The position numbers were made by a program, and so were the translations under genes. This document shows, piece by piece, positions 15,886 through 23,122 of a DNA stretch of 64,000 bases (its first letter is position 1; every line of letters starts with the position of its first letter). Source of the DNA: Histidinibacterium lentulum (lineage in GTDB: Bacteria; Pseudomonadota; Alphaproteobacteria; Rhodobacterales; Rhodobacteraceae); NCBI RefSeq assembly GCF_003789055.1, contig NZ_ML119094.1, forward strand, positions 1 to 64,000. Reading direction: 5' to 3'. The notes beneath the pieces are model-generated. The model was not told the origin of the DNA and did not search any database. It was given only the letters and a program-made list of their open reading frames with translations.

Positions 15886-17085
15886 TCAGCCGACCCGGTC
15901 GAGGAGCTTCTTCGCGCGCCCTTCCATGTCGAGGCGGGCGTCTTGCTGGGTCTTGTCGCGCGCAAGCCGCGTGATGCCCTGCACGAAGTCAAAGATGCTC
16001 TCCGGCGGGCGGCCTTCTTCCATCAGCACTTTCTCGATGATCTTGCCGGACTCTGCCTTCGAGAAGCCGCGCTTGCGAAGGAAGTTATCCCGATCCTCAT
16101 CTGTCCGCGCGACGATCTGCTGTCGCGCCGCCTTGATGCCGTTCACGAAGCCCTGCGGCGAGGAATTGGCAAACCGCGTGAGCGCCGGCGCCGCCTCATG
16201 GGCAAAGCGCGACGCGGCGTATTTCGAGTGACGGATCCGGATCTCCTGAAAATCCTCGACGCCCCAGAGGTTGCGGTTCTGGCACACGGCACGCAGGTAG
16301 AAGCTCGCCATGCCGAGGGTCTTCGCCCCCACCTCGGAGTTCCAGCAGTAGAAACCCCGGAAGTAGAGATCGGGCGAGCCATCCGGCAGCTTGCCCGCTT
16401 CGATCGGGTTGTGATCGTCGACCAGGAACAGGAAGACATCGCGGTCCGAGGCATAGAGCGTTGTCGTGTCGCGGCTGATCTCGACATCGGGGTTGTAGAC
16501 CCCCGTCGACCAGTCGAGCACACCCGGCACCTTCCAGCGCGTGTCGCCGGTGCCATTGCCCGCGATGCGCTGCACTGCCTCGACCAGTTCATGGTCATGG
16601 ATGCGGCCATAATCGGGGCCGGTCACAGCACGCAGTTCGGTCCGGCCGTCTTCCGTCTCGAAGGTCTTCACCTGCTCGGCGCGGTGGTTGGTCAGGCCGT
16701 ATTGCAGGTTGATCCCCGCCAGCGGCGCGGGCAGCTGCCGCAGGTAGGAGGCCGGTGCGCCGACGATGCTGGCAAGCTGGCCGAAAGCCCAGTGCGTGGG
16801 CGCGACCGGCTCATGCGCTTTCGGCAGCATCAGATGCAGCCGCTCAGGGTTGTCGCGCGCGGCCTCGACCCGGATATCGGCGGTCTGCACCACACGGCTG
16901 CGGCTGCGCTCAGAGCGGCCCTTCACGTTGGCCCAAAGATCATCGAGCGACAGGTACCGCTCGTCATCAGGCCGATTGAACCACTCGGACGACACCCGCC
17001 CGTTCCGCTCACCCCTGCTCACATCCACTTTCCAGCCACCAGCCCGCGTCGGTGCGACCGGATCCAGAACTTCCACAACGCCCAT
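15886..17085 (-). CDS. DUF932 domain-containing protein
   Basis: A 399-residue DUF932 protein, a family found in conjugative plasmids and phages (often in the leading region). Typical segments are HWAFGQLASIVGAPASYLRQLP near residue 98, RAVTGPDYGRIHDHELVE near 155 and FYCWNSEVGAKTLG near 248. The function is not established. GGGAG precedes the ATG, and the spacer carries the second copy of the family 1 hairpin leader. It heads a transcript ending at the 15842-15870 hairpin. Confidence 0.9.
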   Translation of the reverse strand: MGVVEVLDPVAPTRAGGWKVDVSRGERNGRVSSEWFNRPDDERYLSLDDLWANVKGRSERSRSRVVQTADIRVEAARDNPERLHLMLPKAHEPVAPTHWAFGQLASIVGAPASYLRQLPAPLAGINLQYGLTNHRAEQVKTFETEDGRTELRAVTGPDYGRIHDHELVEAVQRIAGNGTGDTRWKVPGVLDWSTGVYNPDVEISRDTTTLYASDRDVFLFLVDDHNPIEAGKLPDGSPDLYFRGFYCWNSEVGAKTLGMASFYLRAVCQNRNLWGVEDFQEIRIRHSKYAASRFAHEAAPALTRFANSSPQGFVNGIKAARQQIVARTDEDRDNFLRKRGFSKAESGKIIEKVLMEEGRPPESIFDFVQGITRLARDKTQQDARLDMEGRAKKLLDRVG

Positions 17086-17101
17086 CGGCTATCTCCCGCA
17101 A

Positions 17102-17142
17102 CGGGCGCCGGAAGCCACTCTCCCAGCCCTCAACCCGTCACC
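17102..17142 (-). repeat. Hairpin leader repeat, family 1, copy 2
   Basis: Positions 17102-17124 are identical over 23 nt to 25311-25333, and both are followed by CCCGTCAC after about ten variable bases. The element lies 16 bp upstream of the DUF932 start on the minus strand. Confidence 0.75.
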
Positions 17143-17376
17143 GGGAAACCGGCACTCCTCTCACTCTGGAACCCTCACGGGCTTCCACTGTCAGCTTCAT
17201 TGCATCCGGTCGCACAATCGACTAATTGAGCAGAACGGTCGGCAGTCACCGAGGCGTCGCTGCTCCAGTCGGAGTGCTAAACCTGCCGCGATATCGATGA
17301 ACGACATCGCATCTTCCAGGGCGTTGTTTCGTTAAGTCAGCGACCGACGAAGCAGCACAACGCCTGTGTTGGATGT

Positions 17377-17949
17377 ATGATGACCAAAACACCCCTATCG
17401 CTCCACGTCGATGACGTGACCGTCTTCTCTCGCGCGCTGTCGAAGCAGCTTGACGAAACCAGCCCCTCTCACCTCGCACTGATGAACATGGTCGCGAGGG
17501 CGGCGGGCTTCCAGAACCTGCAACATATGCGCGCTGCGGCCGCCGCCCGGAACCGTTTGGACACGCGCGAGGCCCCACCAATCGTGGATGCAAGATCTGT
17601 CGAACGCACGCTGAACCTGTTCGATGCGCTGGGACGACTTCGACAATGGCCTTCCCGTCGTGCTGTTCAGACGCTTGCTCTTTGGGCCCTTTGGTCGACT
17701 TTCCCCGTGGAAAAGGCGCTCGGCGAAAAGGCCGTGAATGCGCACCTGGCCTCCGAGCATACATTCGGGGATGCGGCGACCTTACGGCGGACGATGATCT
17801 CTTGCGGGTTAATGACCAGAAATCGCGACTGCTCTGACTATCGCCGAGTGGAGCGAAAGCCGCCTGCGGAGGCACAGGCCGTAATTAGCCACGTGAGTAC
17901 TCGGCGGCGGGCACGGCTTGAAAGCGAAAGGGCATCCCAAAGTGCATAA
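17377..17949 (+). CDS. DUF2087 domain-containing protein
   Basis: A 190-residue protein. The C-terminal half matches DUF2087 (FPVEKALGEKAVNAHL, then DAATLRRTMISCGLMTR and a final YRRVE), a putative nucleic-acid-binding winged-helix-like domain often attached to transcription regulators. The N-terminal half (LSKQLDETSPSHLALMNMVARAAGFQNLQHM) looks like the plasmid toxin-glyoxalase/HTH-type extension. The ribosome binding site is weak, and the second ATG three bases on is equally possible. The upstream spacer contains the imperfect palindrome GCGATATCG/CGACATCGC at 17288-17310. Confidence 0.8.
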   Translation: MMTKTPLSLHVDDVTVFSRALSKQLDETSPSHLALMNMVARAAGFQNLQHMRAAAAARNRLDTREAPPIVDARSVERTLNLFDALGRLRQWPSRRAVQTLALWALWSTFPVEKALGEKAVNAHLASEHTFGDAATLRRTMISCGLMTRNRDCSDYRRVERKPPAEAQAVISHVSTRRRARLESERASQSA

Positions 17950-18322
17950 CGGGTCGTGTCTTTGCGGTGCCGTTCGGATCACCGTTCAGGGAGAGCTTCC
18001 GCAACCGAATGCCTGTCACTGCACCGCCTGCCGCAAGCAAAGCGGACACTTCGGCGCCTCGGTTGATGTGCCGCGCTCCGCGTTGTCGATCACTGGGCAG
18101 GAACACGTCCGGTGGTATCGCTCGTCGGAAAAGGTGCGGCGCGGGTTCTGTTCGGTCTGCGGGTCGACGCTCTTTTGGGACCCGGTTCATCATGACTGGA
18201 CCGCCATCGCCATGGGCGTGTTCGACGGTCCAACCGGAACCAATCTGTCCATGCACATCTTCGTGGCGGAGAAAGGTAACTACTACGCTATCAAAGACGG
18301 GCTCCCGCAGAATGAACAATAG
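17918..18322 (+). CDS. GFA family (glutathione-dependent formaldehyde-activating-like) protein
   Basis: A GFA/CENP-V family protein of about 134 residues. Zinc ligands are visible in GSCLCGAVRI, CHCTACRKQSG and CSVCGSTLFW. The family includes Gfa (S-hydroxymethylglutathione synthase), but most plasmid members have no known substrate. It overlaps the DUF2087 gene by about 30 bp. The start could be the TTG at 17918 or the GTG at 17942, which would begin right before the conserved NGSCLCG. Confidence 0.85.
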   Translation: MKAKGHPKVHNGSCLCGAVRITVQGELPQPNACHCTACRKQSGHFGASVDVPRSALSITGQEHVRWYRSSEKVRRGFCSVCGSTLFWDPVHHDWTAIAMGVFDGPTGTNLSMHIFVAEKGNYYAIKDGLPQNEQ

Positions 18323-18411
18323 GCTAGGAACTTACGCCGGAGACTTTGGTTCATCGTTGTACCAGTATCGGCTGTTTTGTGCGCCAAGCCGCTTTGTGGC
18401 AGTGCCGCGAA

Positions 18412-18433
18412 CCCGGCGGGTTTCCCCGCCGGG
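18412..18433. terminator. Bidirectional terminator hairpin between GFA and ssb genes
   Basis: CCCGGCGGG and CCCGCCGGG with a TTTC loop form a perfect 9-bp stem in the space between two convergent genes. Confidence 0.6.
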
Positions 18434-18456
18434 CCCGAGGGGGGAGACCCCGTTCC

Positions 18457-18861
18457 TCAGAACGGGATCTCGTCGTCGCGGTCGACCAGTTCGGGGTTTT
18501 CGTTCTCGGCCGACTTCGGGCGGCTCAGGAAGTCGACCTTCTCGGCGATGATCTCGCAGCCGTAGCGGTCGTTCCCCATGCTGTCGATCCACTTGGTGTA
18601 GTGGATACGGCCGTGGACGAGGACCTTCATGCCCTTTTCGCAGTGCTCCGCGACCGTCTTGCCGAGACCGTTGAAGCAGGTGATGCGGTGCCATTCGGTG
18701 TCCATGACCCGGTAGCCGTTCTCGTCGCGCAGGACGCGACCTTCCGAGAGGCGGGGGCGCGAGGTGGCGAGGCTGAAGTTGGTGATCTTGGTGCCGCCCT
18801 GGGTGGTGCGGACTTCGGGGGTCTGACCGATGTTGCCAGCGAGGATGACGATGTTCTGCAT
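18457..18861 (-). CDS. ssb: Single-stranded DNA-binding protein
   Basis: A 134-residue SSB with one OB-fold (MQNIVILAGNIGQTPEVRTT, SLATSRP, EWHRITCFNGLGKTVAEHCEKG) and the acidic tip DRDDEIPF, which in SSB proteins recruits partner enzymes. The long upstream extension of the frame is not part of the gene; AGGAG lies six bases before this ATG. Plasmid SSBs are typical leading-region genes that protect entering single-stranded DNA. The leader carries a family 2 hairpin. Confidence 0.95.
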   Translation of the reverse strand: MQNIVILAGNIGQTPEVRTTQGGTKITNFSLATSRPRLSEGRVLRDENGYRVMDTEWHRITCFNGLGKTVAEHCEKGMKVLVHGRIHYTKWIDSMGNDRYGCEIIAEKVDFLSRPKSAENENPELVDRDDEIPF

Positions 18862-18877
18862 GGTAAGCTCCTGTGTG

Positions 18878-18911
18878 TCCTGTCTTCGGGACCGTCCCTT
18901 CGACAAGACCC
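18878..18911 (-). repeat. Hairpin leader repeat, family 2, copy 1 (ssb)
   Basis: TCCTGTCTTCGGGACCGTCC and the following TTCGACAAGACCC mirror the element at 22168-22212: the flanks TCCTGTCTT...CGACA.GACCC are shared around a GGGAC/GTCCC-type hairpin. It sits just upstream of the ssb ribosome binding site. Confidence 0.65.
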
Positions 18912-19289
18912 GGAAAAAGCCCGTCGGGTGACGCGTGCACGGTGGACAGCATGGACGCCGGAAACCCCCAGAGGACCGGGGTGGAGCGGGCAGGACGCCA
19001 AAGGCGGCCAACACGGCCCGGACTGACGCGGGGTTGCGCGCAGGAGCCCGAACGGGATTAGGGGATTGTCAGTCGAAGGGATGGCCCAGAAGCCAGAGAT
19101 GCGCGAGGAGCCCATGCCCGACCCTGTCACCTTGCCCATCGGAAAAGCCTGACCCCCAGTTCAGCACCTCCATGGCGGCGGAAACGGCGATCACCAGTCT
19201 TGCCACCCCTGCCCTTGCCTTCCGGGAGTTGCGGCACCCTGCCACGACGGGCTATCGATACCGGGACATTCAGGGCATGGACCGCATCA
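18912..19289. other. Intergenic region without a convincing gene
   Basis: About 380 bp between the divergent ssb and H-NS genes. It is GC-rich with no conserved coding frame. A 23-codon frame at 19081-19152 (MAQKPEMREEPMPD...) is the only one with a start near a purine-rich stretch, and I cannot support it. The promoter of the H-NS gene should lie in the right part. Confidence 0.5.
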
Positions 19290-19610
19290 ATGGCTGATTA
19301 CGATCTCGAGGCACTGTCGCTCGGCGAGCTGAAGAAAATGCAGAAGGACGTCGCCAAGGCGATTTCCACATTCGAGGATCGTCAGAAGGCGGAAGCCCGC
19401 GCCAAGGTGGAAGCTCTCGCCCGGGATCTGGGCTACTCACTAGCCGAACTTGTCGACACCGAGACGAAATCCGCCCGTTTGCCTGCCGCGGCGAAATACC
19501 GGCACCCTGAGAACCCGGCGCTCACTTGGTCCGGCCGGGGGCGCAAACCGCAGTGGTTCGTGGAGGCGTTGGCGGCGGGAAAGACCGCGAGCGACCTCGC
19601 CATCAGTTAA
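19290..19610 (+). CDS. H-NS family histone-like protein (HvrA-like)
   Basis: A 106-residue H-NS-type nucleoid protein. An N-terminal coiled-coil dimerisation part (LEALSLGELKKMQKDVAKAI) is followed by the C-terminal DNA-binding core YRHPENPALTWSGRGRKPQW, the canonical alphaproteobacterial (HvrA/MucR-unrelated) H-NS motif. Plasmid H-NS copies typically silence horizontally acquired genes. The start was taken at MADYDLEAL because the upstream residues are not conserved. Confidence 0.9.
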   Translation: MADYDLEALSLGELKKMQKDVAKAISTFEDRQKAEARAKVEALARDLGYSLAELVDTETKSARLPAAAKYRHPENPALTWSGRGRKPQWFVEALAAGKTASDLAIS

Positions 19611-19813
19611 AGGCTTGACCTACGCGATCGGCCCTGAGCTGACCTTGCACTCCACGTTTTGCGCTGCTGTGCGCCTCCCCGTAGTTGACGTTCGCAATGA
19701 CCCCCGGCGAGTTCAGGCGGAAGCAGATGCGTCCGCTTCCGAGGCTGCGCGATAGCGGGGGATTCCTTACAGTCGCGAAAACTTTTAATATTACAAAGAA
19801 AATCGAGGCGACC

Positions 19814-20569
19814 ATGGCACAGAGATCTGAGATCGAATGGACAGACGCGACGTGGAATCCCGTCACGGGATGCACGAAGGTCGGTCCTGGCTGTGACCAC
19901 TGTTACGCGGAAAGGTTTGCAGAACGCTGGCGCGGCACTGCAGGGCATCCTTACGAACAGGGCTTCGACTTGCGGCTTTGGCCTGCGCGGCTGGCACAGC
20001 CAGCCCAGTGGAAGAAGCCGCGCATGATCTTCGTCAACTCGATGAGCGACCTTTTCAACAAGGACATTCCGCGCGAGTTCATCGACCGCGTATTCGATGC
20101 GATGGAAGCTGCAGACTGGCACGTGTATCAGGTGCTTACCAAACGGTCGTCGCTAATGCGCAACTATGTGCGCCGCCGCTACGACAGTGGGCGAGTGCCG
20201 TCACATATCTGGCTGGGCGTGTCTGTCGAGGATGCCGCCCACAAAGGGCGGATCGAACACCTTCGGCAGATTAACTCTGACGCGCGCTTCATCTCATTCG
20301 AGCCTCTGCTCGGTCCGATTGGCGAGGTTGACTTAACCGGCGTGGCTTGGGCGATTGTCGGCGGCGAGAGCGGTCCTGGCGCGCGTCCTATGGAAGCGGC
20401 GTGGGCGACCGAATTGCGTGTGGCCTGCGAGCGATACGACGTGGCGTTCTTCTTCAAACAGTGGGGCGGTGCGCGTCCGAAATCCGGTGGTCGTCTGCTT
20501 GAAGGTGAAGAATGGAACGGTTTCCCATGGGAGATCGTGCCCAAGGCGATCATAGCGGAATTGCAGTAG
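19814..20569 (+). CDS. DUF5131 / phage Gp37-Gp68 family, three-Cys-motif protein
   Basis: A 251-residue DUF5131 protein. The N-terminal cysteine cluster GCTKVGPGCDHCYAE (C-x6-C-x2-C) resembles a radical-SAM type iron-sulfur site, and the core contains FVNSMSDLF, WLGVSVED and FISFEPLLG. DUF5131 genes almost always sit next to tcmP, as here (12 bp gap). Their joint activity is not established; modification of nucleic acid by a radical or methyltransfer mechanism is an inference. The start MAQRSEIEWTDATWNP has GAGG upstream. Confidence 0.9.
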   Translation: MAQRSEIEWTDATWNPVTGCTKVGPGCDHCYAERFAERWRGTAGHPYEQGFDLRLWPARLAQPAQWKKPRMIFVNSMSDLFNKDIPREFIDRVFDAMEAADWHVYQVLTKRSSLMRNYVRRRYDSGRVPSHIWLGVSVEDAAHKGRIEHLRQINSDARFISFEPLLGPIGEVDLTGVAWAIVGGESGPGARPMEAAWATELRVACERYDVAFFFKQWGGARPKSGGRLLEGEEWNGFPWEIVPKAIIAELQ

Positions 20570-20581
20570 CGAAAGATACGA

Positions 20582-21721
20582 ATGGCAGCAGATTTAGACC
20601 TTTACCGTGACCGCGAACAATCTTTTATAAAGCACCAGTTCCTGACGAAATACCTCCAAGCGGCGGCCTACAAGACGCTGCAAGGCCATTCTCCGACATT
20701 CAATTTTGTAGATGCCTTCGCTGGACCGTGGCGCGTGTCGGATGACGCCAAATATTCAGACGCCTCTTTCGATCAGGCAATCAACACACTGGAAGCCGTT
20801 CGCGCTGATCTTGGGAAGCGCGGTGTAGGTGGGTTGAAAATACGCTTCTGCTTTTGCGAACAGCGCCCAGAGGCGGTTGCGCGCCTTCGGGAATACGCCG
20901 CTTCTAAGGGGCTGTTCGAGATACATGTTTTCGAAGGCGCATTCGAAGACAACCTCAACGCCATTGCCACCAAACTGACCGATGGCTTCACGTTCACCTT
21001 CATCGACCCGACCGGATGGAACATCCGCAACGAGGAGGTGTTTCGCTTTCTGCGCGAACAGAACGGCGAGTTCATGCTGAATTTCATGTCGGACCACATC
21101 AACCGACATGCCGAGTATCACGAGGTGGCAGCGTCGTTCGCTCGGTTCCTCGCCGATGCCCAATGGGCTGACGAATTTGCGCGCCTGCCAGCCGAGTGGA
21201 GCAACGAGCGGAAGATGCTGCACTTGATGAAAGCCGCAATGCGCGCAAACAAGGTGGCGTCATACCTGCCAGATTTTTCGATCATGGTACCAAGGCGCGA
21301 CCGGGTGAAGATGCGCCTCATACTCGGGACGCACAGCCCGTCCGGTTTGGAGGTTTTCCGCGACGTTCAGGAGAAGGTCGAGAAGCAAGAATTGGAGATG
21401 AGGCACAACCTTCGCGAAGGGGACAGCCCGCAGGTCAGTCTGTTCTCGTCGGCGGACATAGCGGCGTTTCAGCAGGAACAGAAAGGCGTCGGCTGCAAAG
21501 CGAACAGAGCGCGGGCGGAGGAGATCATCGTCGACTTTCTGCAAGGCAGAACGCGGGCGTTTCCCGGGCCCATGTTCAATCTGGCGATGGAGGAAGTTCC
21601 GATCCGTCGCACGCATCTAAACAAGGTCATCATGGATATGCGGGACCGGGGCGTAGTTCGTTTCGATCTTCCAGCCCCTAAGCGTGTCCCCCAGCCCAAT
21701 ACTGCAATTTCGTTGGTCTGA
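20582..21721 (+). CDS. tcmP: Three-Cys-motif partner protein TcmP
   Basis: A 379-residue TcmP. N-terminal hallmarks are SFIKHQFLTKYLQAAAYKTL and FNFVDAFAGPW, a SAM-methyltransferase-like glycine motif region. FIDPTGWNI near residue 140 corresponds to the DPxG/W catalytic-type loop, and a C-terminal winged-helix-like region ends the protein. The family is defined by its pairing with three-Cys-motif (DUF5131) proteins. The pair is found on plasmids and genomic islands, which suggests a defence or anti-defence role that remains undefined. GC is lower than in neighbouring genes, consistent with separate acquisition. Confidence 0.9.
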   Translation: MAADLDLYRDREQSFIKHQFLTKYLQAAAYKTLQGHSPTFNFVDAFAGPWRVSDDAKYSDASFDQAINTLEAVRADLGKRGVGGLKIRFCFCEQRPEAVARLREYAASKGLFEIHVFEGAFEDNLNAIATKLTDGFTFTFIDPTGWNIRNEEVFRFLREQNGEFMLNFMSDHINRHAEYHEVAASFARFLADAQWADEFARLPAEWSNERKMLHLMKAAMRANKVASYLPDFSIMVPRRDRVKMRLILGTHSPSGLEVFRDVQEKVEKQELEMRHNLREGDSPQVSLFSSADIAAFQQEQKGVGCKANRARAEEIIVDFLQGRTRAFPGPMFNLAMEEVPIRRTHLNKVIMDMRDRGVVRFDLPAPKRVPQPNTAISLV

Positions 21722-21979
21722 GTGGCTCTCAGCAGCGCCTGTCTCACTCCGCCTGCGGGGCCGATCAGCCCGGAGCCGACCGCATAAGCCTGATTGAGTG
21801 TCCGCCACTGCCGTAAGCCGGGGGTGCGTTCGCTAATGCAGCGAACTACCGGTCCTCCCGCCCTGTGCGCACCAAGATCTGTGCAGGTGGCACATAGGTG
21901 TTCCTCAGATCGGCACCGACGATCACTCTGTCGGCGATAAGCCCGGAGGCGCACCTGCGCCGTAGCGGGCCCTCGGGAA

Positions 21980-21997
21980 GTGAGGCCGAAGCCTCAC
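21980..21997 (-). terminator. Terminator hairpin of the 54-residue gene
   Basis: GTGAGGC and GCCTCAC with a four-base loop overlap the stop codon at 21994; on the minus strand TTCCC follows. The 258 bp to its left (21722-21979) hold no gene that I can support. Confidence 0.55.
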
Positions 21998-22158
21998 CCG
22001 AAGGGATCGTATTCCGAGACGATCAGGACCTCGTCGCCGTCGATTTCATCGGCGGGGATGGCGCCGAAGGTTCCATCCCCTGCCTGAAAGACAACGATCG
22101 AGACCATGAGCGTGGCGGCGAGGGAGGCGGCGAAGGCGTGTGCATCTTTGCGGGACAT
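21994..22158 (-). CDS. Small membrane-anchored hypothetical protein
   Basis: A 54-residue protein with one hydrophobic segment (AFAASLAATLMVSIVVF, residues 8-24) followed by an acidic tail (IPADEIDGDEVLIVSEYD). It is probably a single-pass membrane or secreted peptide. GGAG lies eight bases before the ATG, and the leader hairpin is the same type as that of ssb, which supports it as a real gene. No family recognised. Confidence 0.6.
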   Translation of the reverse strand: MSRKDAHAFAASLAATLMVSIVVFQAGDGTFGAIPADEIDGDEVLIVSEYDPFG

Positions 22159-22167
22159 CTGTTTGGC

Positions 22168-22212
22168 TCCTGTCTTGGAGGCGGGGGACCATCCCCCGCG
22201 CGACAGGACCCC
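22168..22212 (-). repeat. Hairpin leader repeat, family 2, copy 2
   Basis: TCCTGTCTT and CGACAGGACCC flank GCGGGGG/CCCCCGC, matching the ssb leader at 18878-18911 in flanks and layout. Confidence 0.65.
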
Positions 22213-22548
22213 GCAGGCCCGAAGACTGGCTGACATCACCGGGTGCGTTCGGCTCGACCGAATCCACCCGGCGGCACGGGCTCGCCCGTAGTCCGACCCC
22301 TTTGCGGGTTGATCTCGAAGACAGGATTCGGGGCAAGGAAGGGAATGGCGAGCGGGGGATGGTGCCCCAACGTCAGGAGCCGGTTGTCCCGCTCATGCTT
22401 GGAACGCCGCCAGCCTCCCAGGCAGGCTCTTGGTTGAAGACCTCCGTCTTGGGGGATGGATCCTAAGGCGCCCCGCGATATCGCGGGACGAGCTTCTTGG
22501 TCGGTGAGAGGCCCGGCCCTTCGGCAGACCCTCACGCATTGTCGGGGC
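22213..22548. other. Intergenic region with a 16-bp palindrome
   Basis: There is no conserved reading frame. The one clear element is CCCGCGATATCGCGGG at 22472-22487, a perfect palindrome downstream of the next minus-strand gene. It could be a protein-binding site or part of a terminator, but no U-run follows. Confidence 0.5.
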
Positions 22549-23022
22549 TCAGGCGGCCAGGTCCGCGCCCCCTGCCCTTTCGCCTTCCTCGGCACCGACG
22601 ATCTCGAGCCGCGCGTTGCGATAGCCCTCCCGCGCAATCCATAGCTCGGCCGCGGTGACGGACTCCGCCAGATGCAGCAATTCAGTGTTGCCCCCGAAGT
22701 CGAGGAGCACACGCACCTGCCCAGCCTTCGGTACCTCGGCCACTTCGAAGATCAGTCGGCTGTCCGCCGAATGACTGCGCATGATGGTGACGAGGATCAC
22801 CCCGTCCGAGGAGAAGTTCCCTTCATGCAGCGTAAAAAAGGCCGGTGCCGTCCAGGTCGGATAGACCCGGGGCGGCTCCTTCTTCACAAGGCGGCCGACG
22901 CCGTTCGAACGCTCCCAGGCGGCAAGCTTCTTGGTGAAGCGTGCCGGCGGCTTGGGACTGCCGTCGGTGTAGCGAACGAGCGCCCCCAAAGGGGCTGTGT
23001 CGATGATGTTTGTTGCAGACAT
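22549..23022 (-). CDS. Conserved hypothetical plasmid protein
   Basis: A 157-residue protein with a mixed alpha/beta pattern: RYTDGSPKPPARFTKKLAAW near residue 17, then LLDFGGNTELLHLAESV near 107. I do not recognise a family. GAGG lies four bases before the ATG. Its promoter region is AT-rich and contains the short inverted repeat AATGCG/CGCATT (23037-23054). It lies just downstream of the ParB-like gene but is separated by a terminator hairpin, so it has its own promoter. Confidence 0.7.
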   Translation of the reverse strand: MSATNIIDTAPLGALVRYTDGSPKPPARFTKKLAAWERSNGVGRLVKKEPPRVYPTWTAPAFFTLHEGNFSSDGVILVTIMRSHSADSRLIFEVAEVPKAGQVRVLLDFGGNTELLHLAESVTAAELWIAREGYRNARLEIVGAEEGERAGGADLAA

Positions 23023-23089
23023 GATTCCTCATCCCAAATGCGAGTATCCGCATTCATCATATTGATATTGCTGTGTTTTGTGAGATATA

Positions 23090-23109
23090 GGGGCGGGTTT
23101 TCCCGCCCC
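23090..23109 (-). terminator. Terminator of the ParB-like gene
   Basis: GGGGCGGG and CCCGCCCC with a TTTT loop form a perfect 8-bp stem 13 bases after the stop at 23123. An AT-rich stretch follows on the minus strand. Confidence 0.7.
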
Positions 23110-23122
23110 CGGATGGCTCAGA

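Noticed and set aside
18862-19014. 51-residue N-terminal extension of SSB
   Set aside because: SSB proteins start at the MQNxVxLxGNIG strand; AGGAG precedes that ATG.
19081-19152. 23-codon open frame between ssb and the H-NS gene
   Set aside because: Too short, no homologue recognised, only a weak purine-rich stretch before the ATG.
22472-22487. Palindrome CCCGCGATATCGCGGG as a further parS site
   Set aside because: Its sequence differs from the CTTGACCGCGGTCAAG copies and it occurs once, away from repABC.
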